Source: Piliocolobus tephrosceles (Eukaryota; Chordata; Mammalia; Primates; Cercopithecidae). Taken from it: a stretch of DNA of 64,000 nt. The stretch is from positions 160,169,990 to 160,233,989 of the forward strand of contig NC_045436.1 in assembly GCF_002776525.5 (NCBI RefSeq), given 5' to 3'. Of the stretch, positions 41,377 to 52,349 are shown piece after piece; position 1 is the stretch's first letter, and the number at the start of each line of letters is the position of its first letter. The notes beneath the pieces were generated by a model, which saw nothing but the letters and a program-made list of their open reading frames with translations, did not search any database and was not told where the DNA came from. The position numbers were made by a program, and so were the translations under genes.

Positions 41377-41409
41377 AGTAAGACCCCATTTCTAAAATAA
41401 TAAATAAGG
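41344..41409. repeat. Perfect 33-bp tandem duplication
   Basis: AGTAAGACCCCATTTCTAAA...AAATAAGG at 41344-41376 is repeated exactly at 41377-41409, spanning one Alu's 3' end and the next Alu's first GG. Confidence 0.95.
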
Positions 41410-41695
41410 CCAGGCACAGTGGCTTATGCCTGTAATCCCAGCACTTTGGGAGGCTGAGGTGGGTGGATCACGAGGTCAGGAGTTCAAGACCAGCCTAGTC
41501 AAGATGGTGAAACCCTGTCTCCACTAAAAATACAAAATTAGCCAGGCATGGTGGCAGGCACCTGTAATCCCAGCTCCTTGGGAGACTGAGGCAGAGAATT
41601 GCTTGAACACGGGAGGTGGAGGTTGCAGTAGGCCTAGATCATGCCACTGCACTGCAAAAAATAATAATAAAAATAAATAAAATAAAATAAAATAC
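41408..41695 (+). mobile_element. Alu, 3' end lost
   Basis: GGCCAGGCACAGTGGC; the right arm stops at CCACTGCACTGCAAAAAA, with an AT-rich tail. Confidence 0.92.
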
Positions 41696-41741
41696 CTTTA
41701 AGGCATATGGATGAAATAGTCAAATGTCTACTCATACTTAT

Positions 41742-42016
41742 TTTTTTATTTTTTATTTTTTGAGACAGAATCTCACTCTATTGCCCAGGTTGGAGTGCAG
41801 TGGCGCAATCTCGGCTCACAGCAACCTCCACCTCCTGGGTTCAAGTGATTCCCCTGCCTCAGCCTCCTGAGTAGCTGGGATTACAGGCGCCCACCACCAC
41901 GCCTGGCTAATTTTTGTATTTTTAGTGGAGACAGGGTTTCACCATGTAGGCCAGGCTGGTCTCGAACTCTTGACCTCAAATGATCCGCCTGCCTCAGCCT
42001 CCCAAAGTGCTGGGAT
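41742..42016 (-). mobile_element. Alu
   Basis: TTTTTTGAGACAGAATCTCAC to GTGCTGGGATTTG, where the 5' terminal part is lost. Confidence 0.92.
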
Positions 42017-42137
42017 TTGTAGAGACAGGGTTTCGTCATCTTCTCCAGGCTGATCTCAAACTCCTGAGCTCAAGTGATTCACCCGTCTTCGTCTCCCAAA
42101 GTGCTGAGATTACAGGCATGAGCCACCGCACCTCACC
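42017..42137 (-). mobile_element. Alu fragment
   Basis: TAGAGACAGGGTTTCGTC to CCACCGCACCTCACC, a second reverse copy fused at GGGATTTGTAGAG. Confidence 0.87.
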
Positions 42138-42978
42138 CTCAATTCTCTCATTTAATGAAATAACATTCAAGCCTTTCACATGCACTTAGACATTAGTTTT
42201 TTGTTTTTATGTTGTTTGTTTGTTTTTTGAGTGACTTTCGAACCATATGATGTTGGAATTCTCCAATTATGTTTAACTTTTAGAGCTGTGCCCTTGTAAC
42301 TATAAAAAAGGTACTTTCAGATAGACATTCCAGCATTAAAAAAAATACCCTTTTTGCGGGAGTCTTGATTTTTGATCAAATGAGTTTTCTTGACAACTCA
42401 ACTATTGCAATATGGCAGAACAAGCCATACTTAGTAGCTGGTAGAATGTCTTCTAAATAAGGCAAAATACCAAACTGCAAATATAGTCTGATCCAAAATA
42501 CGATGAAAATTTAGATAACTAGGTGCAAAAAAAAAGATGAAAAAAATAACAGAAGTTAAACAGTCATCACTAATTGCAGTTACTATGCATGTCACTGTTT
42601 TATTTTTCATAGTGTTTTGTATTTCCAAGTTTTCTAGAATCAGCATGAGTAACTTTTATAATCAGAAAAAAAGAAACAAGTTACAGAAATAAATGCCTGT
42701 GTGGCAGTTATAGAATCTAGACCACTATTCCAGCTTCTAAGAAGTCTACAATTTGCAGTTAGACCGAGGGTCACAAACTCAACCACTTCCATGTAACGTA
42801 AGTGACAGAAGTGGGCCAACTGTAATATAATATAATAGGGTACAATGGGTACTGCGGTAAATTGAGGAAATTTGTCTAAACAGGGTGGCCAATTATTGCC
42901 ACATGAAAATGTGAGGCCAGTGTTATCAAATACTCTGATACTGGACATTTAGGTAAAATTCACTCTCCCTTTTTTTTT
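42138..42978. other. AT-rich block with an old LINE-like tail
   Basis: Around 42590-42670, TTCCAAGTTTTCTAGAATC and ACTTTTATAATCAGAAAAAA resemble a HAL1/L1M-type 3' end. The rest is unrecognised. Confidence 0.4.
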
Positions 42979-43575
42979 GAGATGGAGTCGGGCCAGGCGC
43001 CGTGGCTCAAGCCTGTAATCCCAGCACTTTGGGAGGCCGAGACGGGCGGATCACGAGGTCAGGAGTTCAAGACCATCCTGGCTAACACGGTGAAACCCCG
43101 TCTCTACTAAAAAATACAAAAAAGCTAGCCGGGCGAGGTGGCTGGCGCCTGTAGTCCCAGCTACTCGGGAGGCTGAGGCAGGAGAATGGCGTAAACCTGG
43201 GAGGCAGAGCTTGCAGTGAGCTGAGATCCGGCCACTGCACTCCAGCCCGAGGGACAGAGCGAGACTCTGTCTCAAAAAAAAAAAAAAAAAAAGAGATGGA
43301 GTCTCGCTCTGTCACCCAGGCTGGAGTGCAGTGGTAAGATCTCAGCACACTACAACCTCCACCTCCAGGGTTGAAGCGATTCTTCTGCCTCAGCCTCCCG
43401 AGTAGCTGGGACTACAGGCCCTCACCACCACATCCGGCTAATTTTTGTATTTTTCAGTAGAGACGGCAGTTCACCATGTTGGTCAGGCTGGTCTTGAACT
43501 CCTGACCTCAAGTGATCCACCCACCTCAGCCTCTTAAAGTGCTGGGATTACAGGCAAGAGCCACCGCACCTGGCC
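42970..43575 (-). mobile_element. Older Alu split by the young Alu
   Basis: Head 42970-42990 and body 43294-43575. GAGATGGAGTC is duplicated on both sides of the nested copy. Confidence 0.94.
42991..43293 (+). mobile_element. Young AluY of the Old World monkey AluYRa/AluMac type
   Basis: Near full length, few mutations, A18 tail. Lineage-type variants: GGCTCAAGCCTGTAATC, GAGACGGGCGGATCACG, CTAGCCGGGCGAGGTGGC, GGCGTAAACC and GAGATCCGGCCACTG. TSD GAGATGGAGTC. This is the best taxonomic marker in the window. Confidence 0.9.
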
Positions 43576-43577
43576 AA

Positions 43578-43783
43578 GAATCTGCACTTCTTAAGGAGTT
43601 TTTAGGTGATGCCAACGCCGTGGGCCATGGGCCACACCTTGAATCACCAGGGTTTAGAACAGCGATTCGTAGCTCCAGCTCTCCCCTAAGGTCACATAAG
43701 AGGCCACATCTAACCATACTACAGGTTGATTGAATCAGAGTCTGAGGTGTTCCTGAGCACAAGCATTTCTACAAATCTCCCTG
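43578..43783 (+). mobile_element. MER5-type composite, copy A
   Basis: GAATCTGCAC, AGGAGTTTTTAGGTGATGCC, then a second MER5-like start (GCGATTC...AGCTCCAGCT) and GATTGAATCAGAGTCTGAGG. The same head-to-tail arrangement recurs at 54212-54391. Confidence 0.65.
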
Positions 43784-43960
43784 CAGCCTCACCCCCTGTC
43801 CCACACCTTTTTTTCTTCTTTTAACAGTGAGGTCAAACAAAATCTATGTTCCAGTTTGCCATTGTCAGTGACCTTTAAGTTAGATAGTTTCCGGTCACTC
43901 TGACTTGATAGTCAAACTTCTGACTTTTACTGCCAGACTATAGATTTTAATTGCCCTGCC

Positions 43961-44101
43961 TAGCCAGACATGGTGGTTCATGCCTGTAATCCCAGCACTT
44001 TGGAAGGCTGAGGCCAGAAGATCACTTGAGGCCAGGAGTCCCAGACCAGCTTGGGCAACATAATGAGACCCCACTTCTACAAAAAACTTAAAAATATATT
44101 G
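43961..44101 (+). mobile_element. Alu left-monomer (FLAM-like)
   Basis: TSD TAATTGCCCTGC at 43949-43960 and 44102-44113. Confidence 0.93.
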
Positions 44102-44318
44102 TAATTGCCCTGCTCTTCTTCTCCAGCCTCTCTATTAGCATGTTTCAACATTAACTGCTTTTTATATTTCCCATCCAGAGATTCACAGTGTCCACTGGTG
44201 CTTTAAAATGTCTGAGAAGTCCTGCAGTTTACTAAGCAAGCAAGCTTTGCATAGTCTACTATTTTCCAAGCTCATAGGGCCACAGAACCCTTTGGGGGCT
44301 TAACTTCTCACACTTTTT

Positions 44319-44624
44319 TTTTGGGTGGGGGTGGTGGGGGATGGAGTCTGGCTCTGTAGACCAGGCTGGAATGCAGTGGTGCAATCTCAGGTCACTGCAA
44401 CCTGTCTCCTGGGTTCTCCTGGGAGGCGATTCTCCTGCCTCAGGCCCCCAAGTAGCTGGGCTTATAGACATGCATCACCATGCCCGGCTAATTTCTATAT
44501 TTTTAGTAGAGATGGGGTTTCTCCATGTTGGCCAGGCTGATCTCCAACTCCTAACCTTAAGTGATCCACCTGCCTTGGCCTCCCAAAGTGCTGGGATTAC
44601 AGGTGTGAGCCACCACGCCTGGCA
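44319..44624 (-). mobile_element. Alu
   Basis: Diverged G-rich head (GGGTGGGGGTGG), ends CCACCACGCCTGGC. Confidence 0.92.
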
Positions 44625-44626
44625 CA

Positions 44627-44934
44627 TTTTTTTTTTTTTTAAGGTAGGGTCTTGCTCTGTTGCCCAGGCTGGAGTGCAGTGGTGCAATGACAGCTCACTG
44701 TAGCCTGAAACTCTTAGGCTCAAGTGACCCTCACGCCTCAGCTTCCTGAATAACTAGGACTACAATTGCACATGACCATACCCAGATAATTTTTTTATTT
44801 TAAATTATTTTTTGTAGAGACAGGGTCTTGCTGTGATGCCCAGGCTGGGTCTCAAACTCCTGACCTCAAGTGATCCTCCCACCTCAGCCTTCCAAGGCAT
44901 TGGTATTCTAGGCATGAGTCACCACTCCAGGCCA
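44627..44934 (-). mobile_element. Alu (AluJ-like)
   Basis: T14 head, AAGGTAGGGTCTTGC to CACCACTCCAGGCC. Confidence 0.92.
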
Positions 44935-44962
44935 GCATAGCTTCTATTAACATGTTACTGCT

Positions 44963-45268
44963 GGCAGGGCACAGTGGCTCAGGCCTGTAATCCTAAGCCC
45001 TTTGGGAGGCTGAGGCAGACGGATTGCTTGAGCTGAGGAGTTTGAGACCAGCCTGGGCAACAAGGTGAAACCCCATCTCTACAAAAAAATACAAAAAATT
45101 AGCTGGGTGTGGAGGCACACACCTGCATGCTTATAGTTTCAGCTACTTGAAGGTCTAAAGTGGGAGGACTCCTTGAGCCCAGGAGGTTGAGTCTGCAGTG
45201 AGCTGAGATTGTGCCACTGCATTCCAGCTTCAGTGACAAAGAGACCCTGTCTCTAAAAAACAAAAACA
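44963..45268 (+). mobile_element. Alu
   Basis: GGCAGGGCACAGTGGC; a small insertion (CATGCTTATAG) in the right arm. Confidence 0.92.
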
Positions 45269-45567
45269 GGATGGTCATGGTGACTCACACCTGTAATCCC
45301 AGCACTTTGGGAGGCCAAAGTGGGTGGATTACATGAAGTCAGGAGTTTGAAACCAGCCTGGCCAACGTGGGGAAGCCCTGTCTCTACTAAAAATACAAAA
45401 ATTAGCCAGATGTGGTGGCACGCACCTGTAGTCCCATCTACTTGAGGTAGGAGAATCACTTCAACCTGGGTGGTGGAGGTTGTAGTGAGCCGAGATTTCG
45501 CCACTGCACTCCAGCCTGGGCAACAGAGTGAGACTCTGTCTCAAAACAACAACAACAACAACAACAC
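45269..45567 (+). mobile_element. Alu
   Basis: GGATGGTCATGGTGAC start on the tail of the previous copy; (CAA)n tail. Confidence 0.92.
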
Positions 45568-45576
45568 AGGCTGACA

Positions 45577-45882
45577 GGCCGGGTGTGGTAGCTTACTCCT
45601 GTAATCCCAGCACTTTGGGAGGCTGAGGCAGGTGGATCACCTGAGGTCAGGAGTTGGAGACCTGCCTGGCCAACATGGTGAAACCCTGTCTTTACTAAAA
45701 ACACAAAAATTAGCTGGGTGTGGTGGCGTGAGCCTGTAGTCCCAGCTACTCAGGAGGCTGAGGCAGGAGATTTGCTTGAACTCCAGAGGCAGAGGTTGCA
45801 GTAAGCTGAGATAGCACCATTGCACTCCAGCCTGGGCGACAGAGCCAGACTCCATCTCAAAGAAAAAAAGAAACAAACAAAT
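45577..45882 (+). mobile_element. Alu
   Basis: GGCCGGGTGTGGTAGC start, third of a plus-strand run of Alus. Confidence 0.94.
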
Positions 45883-45914
45883 GGTGTTATAAATTCTTTT
45901 GGAATTTATGTAGC

Positions 45915-47197
45915 AGGGAGCCTCACTCAGTCACCCAGGCTGGATTGAGTGCAGTGAATGAGCCCAATCTTGACTCACTGCAACCTTTGCCTCCTGGATT
46001 CAACCAGTTCTCCTGCCTTAGCCTCCCTAATAGCTGGGATTACAGGTGCCCACCACCATGCCCAGGTAATTTTTGTGTTTTTGTAGAGACAGGATTTCAC
46101 TATTGTTGCGAGAAGTCAGGGACCCCGAATGGAGGGAACGGCTGAAGTCGCAGCAGAGGAAACATAAATTGTGAAGATTTCATGGGCATTTATCACTTCC
46201 TTAATAATACTCTTATAATTTATTATGCCTGTCTTACTTTAATCTCTTAATCCTGTTATCTTTGTAAGATGAGGATGTACGTCACCTCAGGACCCTGTGA
46301 TGATTGCGTTAACTGAACAAATTGATTGTAAAACGTGTGTGTGTGAACAATATGAAATCAGTGCACCTTGAAAATGAACAAAATAATAGCCATTTTAGGG
46401 AACAAGGGAAGACAACGGTAAGGTCTGACTGCCTGCAGGGCCAGGCAAAAAGAGCCATATTTTTCTTTTTGCAGAGAGCCTATAAACAGAAGTGCAAGTA
46501 GCAGAGATACTGCTAAATTCTTTTCCTAGCAAGGAATGTAATATTAAGACCCTAGGAAAAGAATTGCATTCCTGGGGGGAGGTCTATAAACGGCTGCTCT
46601 GGGAGTATCTGTCCTATGTGGTTAAGATAAGGACTCAGATACGCTCTGGTCTCCTGCAGTACCCTCAGGCTTACTAGGATTGGGAAACCCCAGCCCTGGT
46701 AAATTTGAGGTCAGACTGGTTCTCTGCTCTCAAACCCTGTTTTCTGTTAAGATGTTTATCAAGACAATATGTGCACAGCTGAACATAGACCCTTATCAGG
46801 AGTTTTTGATTTTGCCCTTTGCCTTGTGATCTTTATTGGCCTCAGAGGCATGTGATCTTTGTGACCTACTCCCTGTTCCTACACCCCCTCCCCTTTTGAA
46901 GTTCTTAATAAAAACCTGCTGGTTTTGTGGCTCAGGTAGGCATCATGGACCTACCGATATGTGATGTCACCCCCGGAGGCCCAGCTGTAAAATTTCTCTC
47001 TTTGTACTCCTTCTCTTTATTTCTCAGATGGTCAACACTTAGGGAGAATAGAAAGAACCTATGTTGAAATATTGGGGGTGGGTTCCCCTGATACATCATG
47101 TTGGCCAGGCTGATCTCAAACTCCTGACCTCAAGCAATCCATTTGCCTCAGCCTCCCAAAGTGCTGGGATTATAGGAGTGAGCCACCATGCCAGGCC
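45915..47197 (-). mobile_element. Alu split by a MER11 LTR
   Basis: Pieces 45915-46103 and 47096-47197 form one reverse Alu. The break falls in TTTCAC(C)ATGTTGGCC. Confidence 0.93.
46104..47095 (+). mobile_element. Solo MER11 (HERV-K11-type) LTR
   Basis: About 990 bp starting TGTTGCGAGAAGTCAGGG. Landmarks: CATAAATTGTGAAGATTTC, GATGTACGTCACCTCAGG, CCATATTTTTCTTTTTGCAG, GCCTATAAAC (TATA region), CCTTAATAAA-like TTCTTAATAAAAACC (polyadenylation signal), GATGTCACCCCCGGAGGCCC and GGGGGTGGGTTCCCCTGATA. Closest in my memory to MER11C. If the LTR ends at GATA, imperfect 6-bp target copies CACTAT (46098-46103) and CATCAT (47094-47099) both derive from Alu CACCAT. No proviral interior. Confidence 0.92.
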
Positions 47198-47198
47198 C

Positions 47199-47334
47199 TA
47201 ATTTTTGTATTTTTAGTAGAAACGGGGTTTCACCATGTTAGCCAGGCTTATCTCGAGCTCCTGACCTCAGGTGATCGGTCTGCCTCTGCCTCCCAAAGTG
47301 CTGAGATTATAGGCATGAGCCACTGTGCCTGGCC
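47199..47334 (-). mobile_element. Alu right-to-left fragment
   Basis: TAATTTTTGTATTTTTAGTAG to CCACTGTGCCTGGCC, left-arm half only. Confidence 0.88.
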
Positions 47335-47374
47335 TGAAAATGTGTATTCTGATAGGTTCGTGTGACACATAGTA

Positions 47375-47615
47375 ACCACAGATATAGTCCTCAAACCCAG
47401 ACTTCCTGAGTTCCAAGGCCTGGCTCTGCCATTTCTTAGTGACACCACCTTGAGCAAGTCACTTAACTTTACTGTGCTTAGGTTTCTTGATATATTAAAT
47501 GGAGCTAATTATAGGCCCTCCTCAAGGAATTGTACAAATAATAAATGAACTATGTAAAATGCAGAAAATTCCTGGCACATTGCAGGGGCTCAATAAGTGT
47601 TAGCTATTATTATGT
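47375..47615 (+). mobile_element. MIR, near full length
   Basis: GTTCCAAGGCCTGGCTCTGCC, AGCAAGTCACTTAACTTTAC, ACAAATAATAAATGAAC, CCTGGCACATTGCAGGGGC and TCAATAAGTGTTAGC. Confidence 0.85.
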
Positions 47616-47682
47616 TCACTTATCCACTCACCACATTTGCTAGTGCATGGATAATAATAAGGGCTACAGTGATATCATTACC

Positions 47683-47687
47683 TATAT

Positions 47688-47742
<55 letters not shown>
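47683..47742. repeat. Compound (TA)n(TG)n(TA)n microsatellite
   Basis: About 7 TA, 14 TG and 8 TA units directly against an Alu T run. Confidence 0.95.
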
Positions 47743-47761
<19 letters not shown>

Positions 47762-48059
47762 TATTTTTTTTTTTTTTTTTGAGACAGAGTCTTGCTCTGT
47801 CACCAGGCTGGAGTGCAGAGGCATGATCTCAGCTCACTGAAACTCTGCCTCCCGGATTCCAGCGATTCTGCTTCCTCAGCCTCCTGAGTAGCTGGGACTA
47901 CAGGCGCGCACCATCATACCCAGCTAATTTTTTGTATTTTAGTAGAGATGGGGTTTCACCATGTTGGCCAGGATGGTCTTGATCTCCTGACCTCATGATC
48001 CGCCCACCTCAGCCTCCCAAAGTGCCGGGATTATAGGCATGAGCCACCATGCCCAGCCT
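47743..48059 (-). mobile_element. Alu
   Basis: Two T runs around ATTTTT, GAGACAGAGTCTTGC to CCACCATGCCCAGCC. Confidence 0.94.
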
Positions 48060-48069
48060 ACCTACATTA

Positions 48070-48265
48070 TATTTTAATAGCTAACATATTTTGGGAGCTT
48101 ACTCTGTGTCAGGCACTGTACTAAATAAATTATATCCCCACAATTACTGTATTTGGTAAGTATTATGATTGTTCCTAATTTATATTGGGAACTGAAACTT
48201 TGGAGAGTTGATGTGACTTGCTGTAGATTAAAGGATTAGCATCGGTAGAGCTGGGATAAAATCCT
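48070..48265 (-). mobile_element. MIR
   Basis: GGAGCTTACTCTGTGTCAGGC, TGGGAACTGAAACTTTGGAG, AGCTGGGATAAAATCCTGG. Confidence 0.78.
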
Positions 48266-48761
48266 GGTGGTTGGATTTGAAAGTTCTCCTTCATAGCTGT
48301 TACGTTCTGCTTACTCAAAGGCCCAAGTCTTGAAACTTTAGAACAGGAAGATTCCTTGAAGATGAGCTACAGGAATTCACTGGTGCCTCCCATTTCCCTG
48401 ATGCAGAAAGGCCCAGGGGTTTGAATGACCTACCTGAGGTCAAATAGATGGGAGCAGAACTGGAATTAAAGGAAAGAGGGAGGAAAGAGGGATAGAAGAG
48501 AGGGATCCAGAATGGAGAGAGAAGGATGAGACCAATACTTCCATATTGGCCATAAAGGGGATCAGAATATGCCTCTCCAAAATATGCCACCCCAAAATAT
48601 GCCTCTTTGACATGAAGATTATTTTGAGATGATGGCAGTTTAGAAATAGCAGACACAGTAAAAGCTCTCTACCGCCCTCCTTTCTGTCTAAAAGCAGGGC
48701 ATACATTTCCTATTATGAAGGTTTCCCCCTCCCTTCTCCAATCCAGGAAGAGAAAACAACT

Positions 48762-49063
48762 TTTTTTTTGTTTTTTTTTTTGAGACAGAGTCTTGCTCTG
48801 TCACCCAGGCTGGAGTGCAGTGGCGGGATCTTGGCCCACTGCAACCTCTGCTCTCCAGGTTCAAGCAATTCTCCTGCCTCAGCCTCCTGAGTAGCTGTGA
48901 TTATAGGTGCACACCACCACACCCGGTTAATTTTTGTATTTTCAGTAGAGACAGGGTTTTATCATGTTGGCCAGGCTGGTCTCAAACTCCTGACCTCAAG
49001 TGATCCACTTGCCTTGGCCTCCCAAAGAGCTGGGACTACAGGCGTGAACCACCTCACCCGGCC
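48762..49063 (-). mobile_element. Alu
   Basis: GAGACAGAGTCTTGC to CACCTCACCCGGCC. Confidence 0.94.
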
Positions 49064-49355
49064 TTCTTTCCGCCATATGTTTACCTTCCCAGAATTACCT
49101 TCCCTAGAAGCCCGCACCCTTTTCCTCTGTCTTTTCACTTCTCTATAAATGTAACGCTCTGTTATTATATAAGCTCTCAGACCTAACTGCTTCTTTAGAT
49201 TTTTACTTCTTTTTCTATGAGACCCTCATGTACATGTAAAAATTAAAATATTAACATCAAATAAAATGAACATGCCTTTTTTCTGTTAATCTGTCATTTG
49301 TTTAATTCGCAGAGCCCTTGTCACTGACCTAAGAGGGTAAAAGAAAAATTTTTTA

Positions 49356-49496
49356 ATTTCTTTTTTATTTAAAAAAAGTAGAGATGAGGTTTCACTATGC
49401 TGCCCAGGCTAGTCCCAAATTCCTGAGCTCAGACAATCTGCCCGCCTCAGCCTCCCACGGTACTGGGATTACAGGCATGAGGCACCGTGTCTGGCT
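49356..49496 (-). mobile_element. Alu left-monomer fragment
   Basis: GAGGGTA(A/G)AAGAAAAA on both sides is the TSD within the MLT2. Confidence 0.92.
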
Positions 49497-49599
49497 GAGG
49501 GTAGAAGAAAAAGTTTTTTCCCCCTATGGCCACATCCAATTGGAAAAGCCTAGTAGCTGTCTGTGAGGATGGACAAGAAGGAAGTTGGGTCTTCAAGTC

Positions 49600-50382
49600 T
49601 GGAGCTCAGGTACCAGCTTGGGTCACATCTCCTAAGCTGGTCGTCTACACTGCCAAATGCATCTAGTACCCTGGAATCCACCTAGACACTAACCCTCCCT
49701 CACTCCTCACATCCTGTGAATGCTCCACGTCCTACAGACCCCACCTCCACAATGCCACTTTGGTGTATGCATTTCTCTTCATCCCTTTGTCACTACCTAG
49801 GCAGGTCCATCGTCATCTCTCCCATGGATGCCTAGACCAGCCTTCAACTTGGTCTTTCTGACTTTAGGCTTGCCCCTTGCAATTCATCCTTCATACTTTA
49901 GCCAGGACAAATCTGACCATACTTTTCTGCTTAAACACCTTCCATGAGAGTTTTGTTTGCTTCAAACTACAGGCTCACCAATGTCCTCATTGGTCCCTAC
50001 TCAGCTCCCAGTCGCTTACCCTCCAGCTACACCCCACAACTTGCACCATCCTGAGGGTGTCATGTTCTTTCCCTTCCCCCTGCTTTGCCATGTGCTATTT
50101 CCTCCGCCTGGAGTTCTCTCTGTTCCTCCCACTTGCTTCACTGCACTAGTTCGCACTCATGCTTCAGGTCTTCCTCTAGAGACGCCTTCCTGACCTTCAC
50201 TCCTGGATAAATCCCCTCCAAGGGTGCCCACAGCACCCTGTAGTTACCCTCATCAAAGCACTCATCATGTTGCACTATAATTACCTTCGCTCATCTGTCT
50301 CTCCTAAAGAGATTGAATGGAACAATTTGAGTGCAGGGGTGCATCGTTGTTGCCCAATGCCTGCACATAATAGGTGGAGAAG

Positions 50383-50386
<4 letters not shown>
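49600..50386 (+). mobile_element. L2 LINE 3' region
   Basis: GGACAAATCTGACCATACTTT, CTTTGCCATGTGCTATTTCC, TCCGCCTGGAGTTCTCTC, CTCATGCTTCAGGTCTTCC and GTGCCCAATGCCTGCACATAA-type words give continuous L2 ORF2 3' end and UTR. The plus frames at 49877-50193 are remnants of it, not genes. Confidence 0.82.
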
Positions 50387-50424
<38 letters not shown>

Positions 50425-50428
50425 TTTT
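50387..50428. repeat. (TTTA)n microsatellite
   Basis: Ten TTTA units at the Alu head. Confidence 0.94.
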
Positions 50429-50708
50429 GAGATGGAGTCTCGCTCTGTCCCCCAGCCTGGAGTACAGTGGCACAATTTCAGCTCCCTGCAACCTCCACCT
50501 CCTGGGTTCAAGTGATTCTCCCACCTCAGCCTCCCAAGTAGCTAGGATTACAGATACGCGCCACCACACCTGGCTAATTTTTGTATTTTTAGTAGAAATG
50601 GGGTTTCACATGTTGGCCAGGTTGGTCTCGAACTCTTGACCTCAAGTGACCCACCCACCTTGGCCTCCCAAAATGCTGGGATTACAGGCGTGAGCCACCG
50701 CGCCTGGC
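50427..50708 (-). mobile_element. Alu
   Basis: AGAAATTATTT before and AGAAATCATTT after form the TSD. Confidence 0.94.
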
Positions 50709-51284
50709 CAGAAATCATTTTTGAATGAATTAGTGCGTGAACAGCAACTTATACTAATTCATGCCCCTACATTTTAGATTGCCACCACGCTGACCTCACT
50801 CAGCCAGCTACTATTTTTATTATCAAGTGAGCGCATTTGTTGTGTGCCTTCAGTGTGAACACCAGCTGCATAATGAAGTCAAAATCACCTACCACCAACC
50901 TTCTCAGAACGTGCTAGCAGTAACATTTCTACCAAATGTTATGTATAGCTTTTTGGCTCGTGTTATGTGGCTCCAGGGAAAAAATCTTTCCATGTTCAAA
51001 TTCTGGGCTCCCAGATTCTAGCTGGGCTACGTTATTGGCGTACACTCTCTGGTGCCAGGAAGAGGAGAAACCGGTTTGCTCATTCGCATGAGATGTATTC
51101 ATGGAAAACCGACTCTGTAGCCAAGGAGACAAGGAGGCTGTTGTGTCTGTCCATCTGGGGCAGTTTTAACAAAGGAACCTGAAAACCCACCATTCCTCTT
51201 GGGAGCTGCACCTGATGAAGCTGGGTGACCCACACTACATCCAGATACCCTCGCGCCGGACACCTTGGTCACTGGGAATGAGAA
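50709..51284. other. Non-Alu stretch
   Basis: Frames at 50827-51182 on both strands have no domain. No repeat recognised. Confidence 0.35.
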
Positions 51285-51530
51285 TTTGGGTTACTGGATA
51301 AAAATATAGCACAACCAGTTAAATTTGAATTGCAGATAAACAACAGATTTTAAGTATGAAAATGCCACATGTATTGCAATGGAACATACTTATACCAAAA
51401 TAATTACTTGTTGTTGTTCATCTGCAATTCAAATTTAAATCAGATGTCCTTTTCTTATTATTATTATTCTATTATTATTATTATTATTATTATTTTATTT
51501 TTGTTTTTTTGGCTGTATGTGGCAACCCTA
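51285..51530. mobile_element. Palindromic non-autonomous DNA transposon relic
   Basis: Left arm 51318-51360 (GTTAAATTTGAATTGCAGAT...) is the inverse of right arm 51385-51440 (...ATCTGCAATTCAAATTTAAAT), forming a long hairpin. An (ATT)n repeat at 51457-51495 interrupts the right side before GGCAACCCTAAATG. Looks like a MER-type MITE; family not named. Confidence 0.65.
51457..51495. repeat. (ATT)n microsatellite
   Basis: ATTATT units with one imperfection. Confidence 0.92.
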
Positions 51531-51656
51531 AATGAAGTTGAAGATTGGGATCCCAGCAGGCATTCCCAATGCAAGGCTACCCAGGGATAAAAGGCCAACT
51601 CCAGGGAATTCCAGGTCTTCGGAAGATGAATTTGAGCAGCCAGAAGACTGTCTCCT

Positions 51657-51945
51657 GGCCAGATGAGGTGGCTCACGCCTGTAATCCCAGCACTTTGGGA
51701 GGCCAAGGCGGGCAGATCACCTGAGGTCAGGAGTTCAAGACCAGCCTGGCCAACATAACAAAACCCGTCCCTACCTGGGATTACAGGTGTGTGGTGGCAC
51801 ACGCTTGTAATACCAGCTACTCAGGGCACTGAGGCAGGAGAATCATTTGAACGTGGGAGGTGGAGGTTGCAGTGAGTCAAGATTGCACCACTGCACTCCA
51901 GACTGGGCGACAGAACAAGATTCTGTCTCAAAAAGAAAGAAAGAA
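51657..51945 (+). mobile_element. Alu with altered linker
   Basis: GGCCAGATGAGGTGGC; the linker reads CCTGGGATTACAGGTGTG, a short stretch matching the reverse of another Alu region (possible gene conversion). Confidence 0.9.
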
Positions 51946-51952
51946 AAACAAT

Positions 51953-52250
51953 GGCCAGGTGCAGTGGCTCACACCTGTAATCCTAGCACTTTGGGAGGGC
52001 CTAGGTGGGCAGATTGCCCGAGCTCAGGAGTTTGAGACAAGCCTGGGCAACATGATAAAACCCCATCTCTGCTAAAATACAAAAAAATTAGCTGGGTCTG
52101 GTAGTGTATGCCTGTAGTCCCAGCTACTTGGGAGACTGAGGAGGGAGAATCGCTTGAACCCTGGAGACAGAGGTTGCAGTTAGCCGAGATCACGCCATTG
52201 CACTCCAGCCTGGGTGGGTGATAGAGCGAGACTCTGTCTCAAAAAACAAA
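51953..52250 (+). mobile_element. Alu on the tail of the previous copy
   Basis: GAAG(A/G)CTGTCTCC at about 51643 and 52279 flanks the pair as the outer TSD. Confidence 0.93.
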
Positions 52251-52349
52251 AATAAATTAAATTTAAAAAAGAGAGAGAGAAGGCTGTCTCCACTCAGAGG
52301 ATAAGACTGTGTCATTTGAGGCAGGAGACAAGAAGAAGTTGCTGGCCTC

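Larger units (their letters stand above)
48540..49530 (+). mobile_element. MLT2-type ERVL LTR, interrupted by two Alus
   Basis: Pieces 48540-48761, 49064-49355 and 49497-49530. CTCCAAAATATGCCACCCC, AAAATATGCCTCTTTGACAT, CACTTCTCTATAAATGTAAC (TATA region), ATTAAAATATTAACATC and CTGTCATTTGTTTAATTCGC match MLT2. Solo LTR, old. Confidence 0.85.

Noticed and set aside
49877..50193. Two overlapping plus frames (78-90 codons)
   Set aside because: They are part of an L2 LINE 3' region.
51457..51495. Short direct repeats resembling a CRISPR array
   Set aside because: Simple trinucleotide microsatellite in primate DNA; no spacers.
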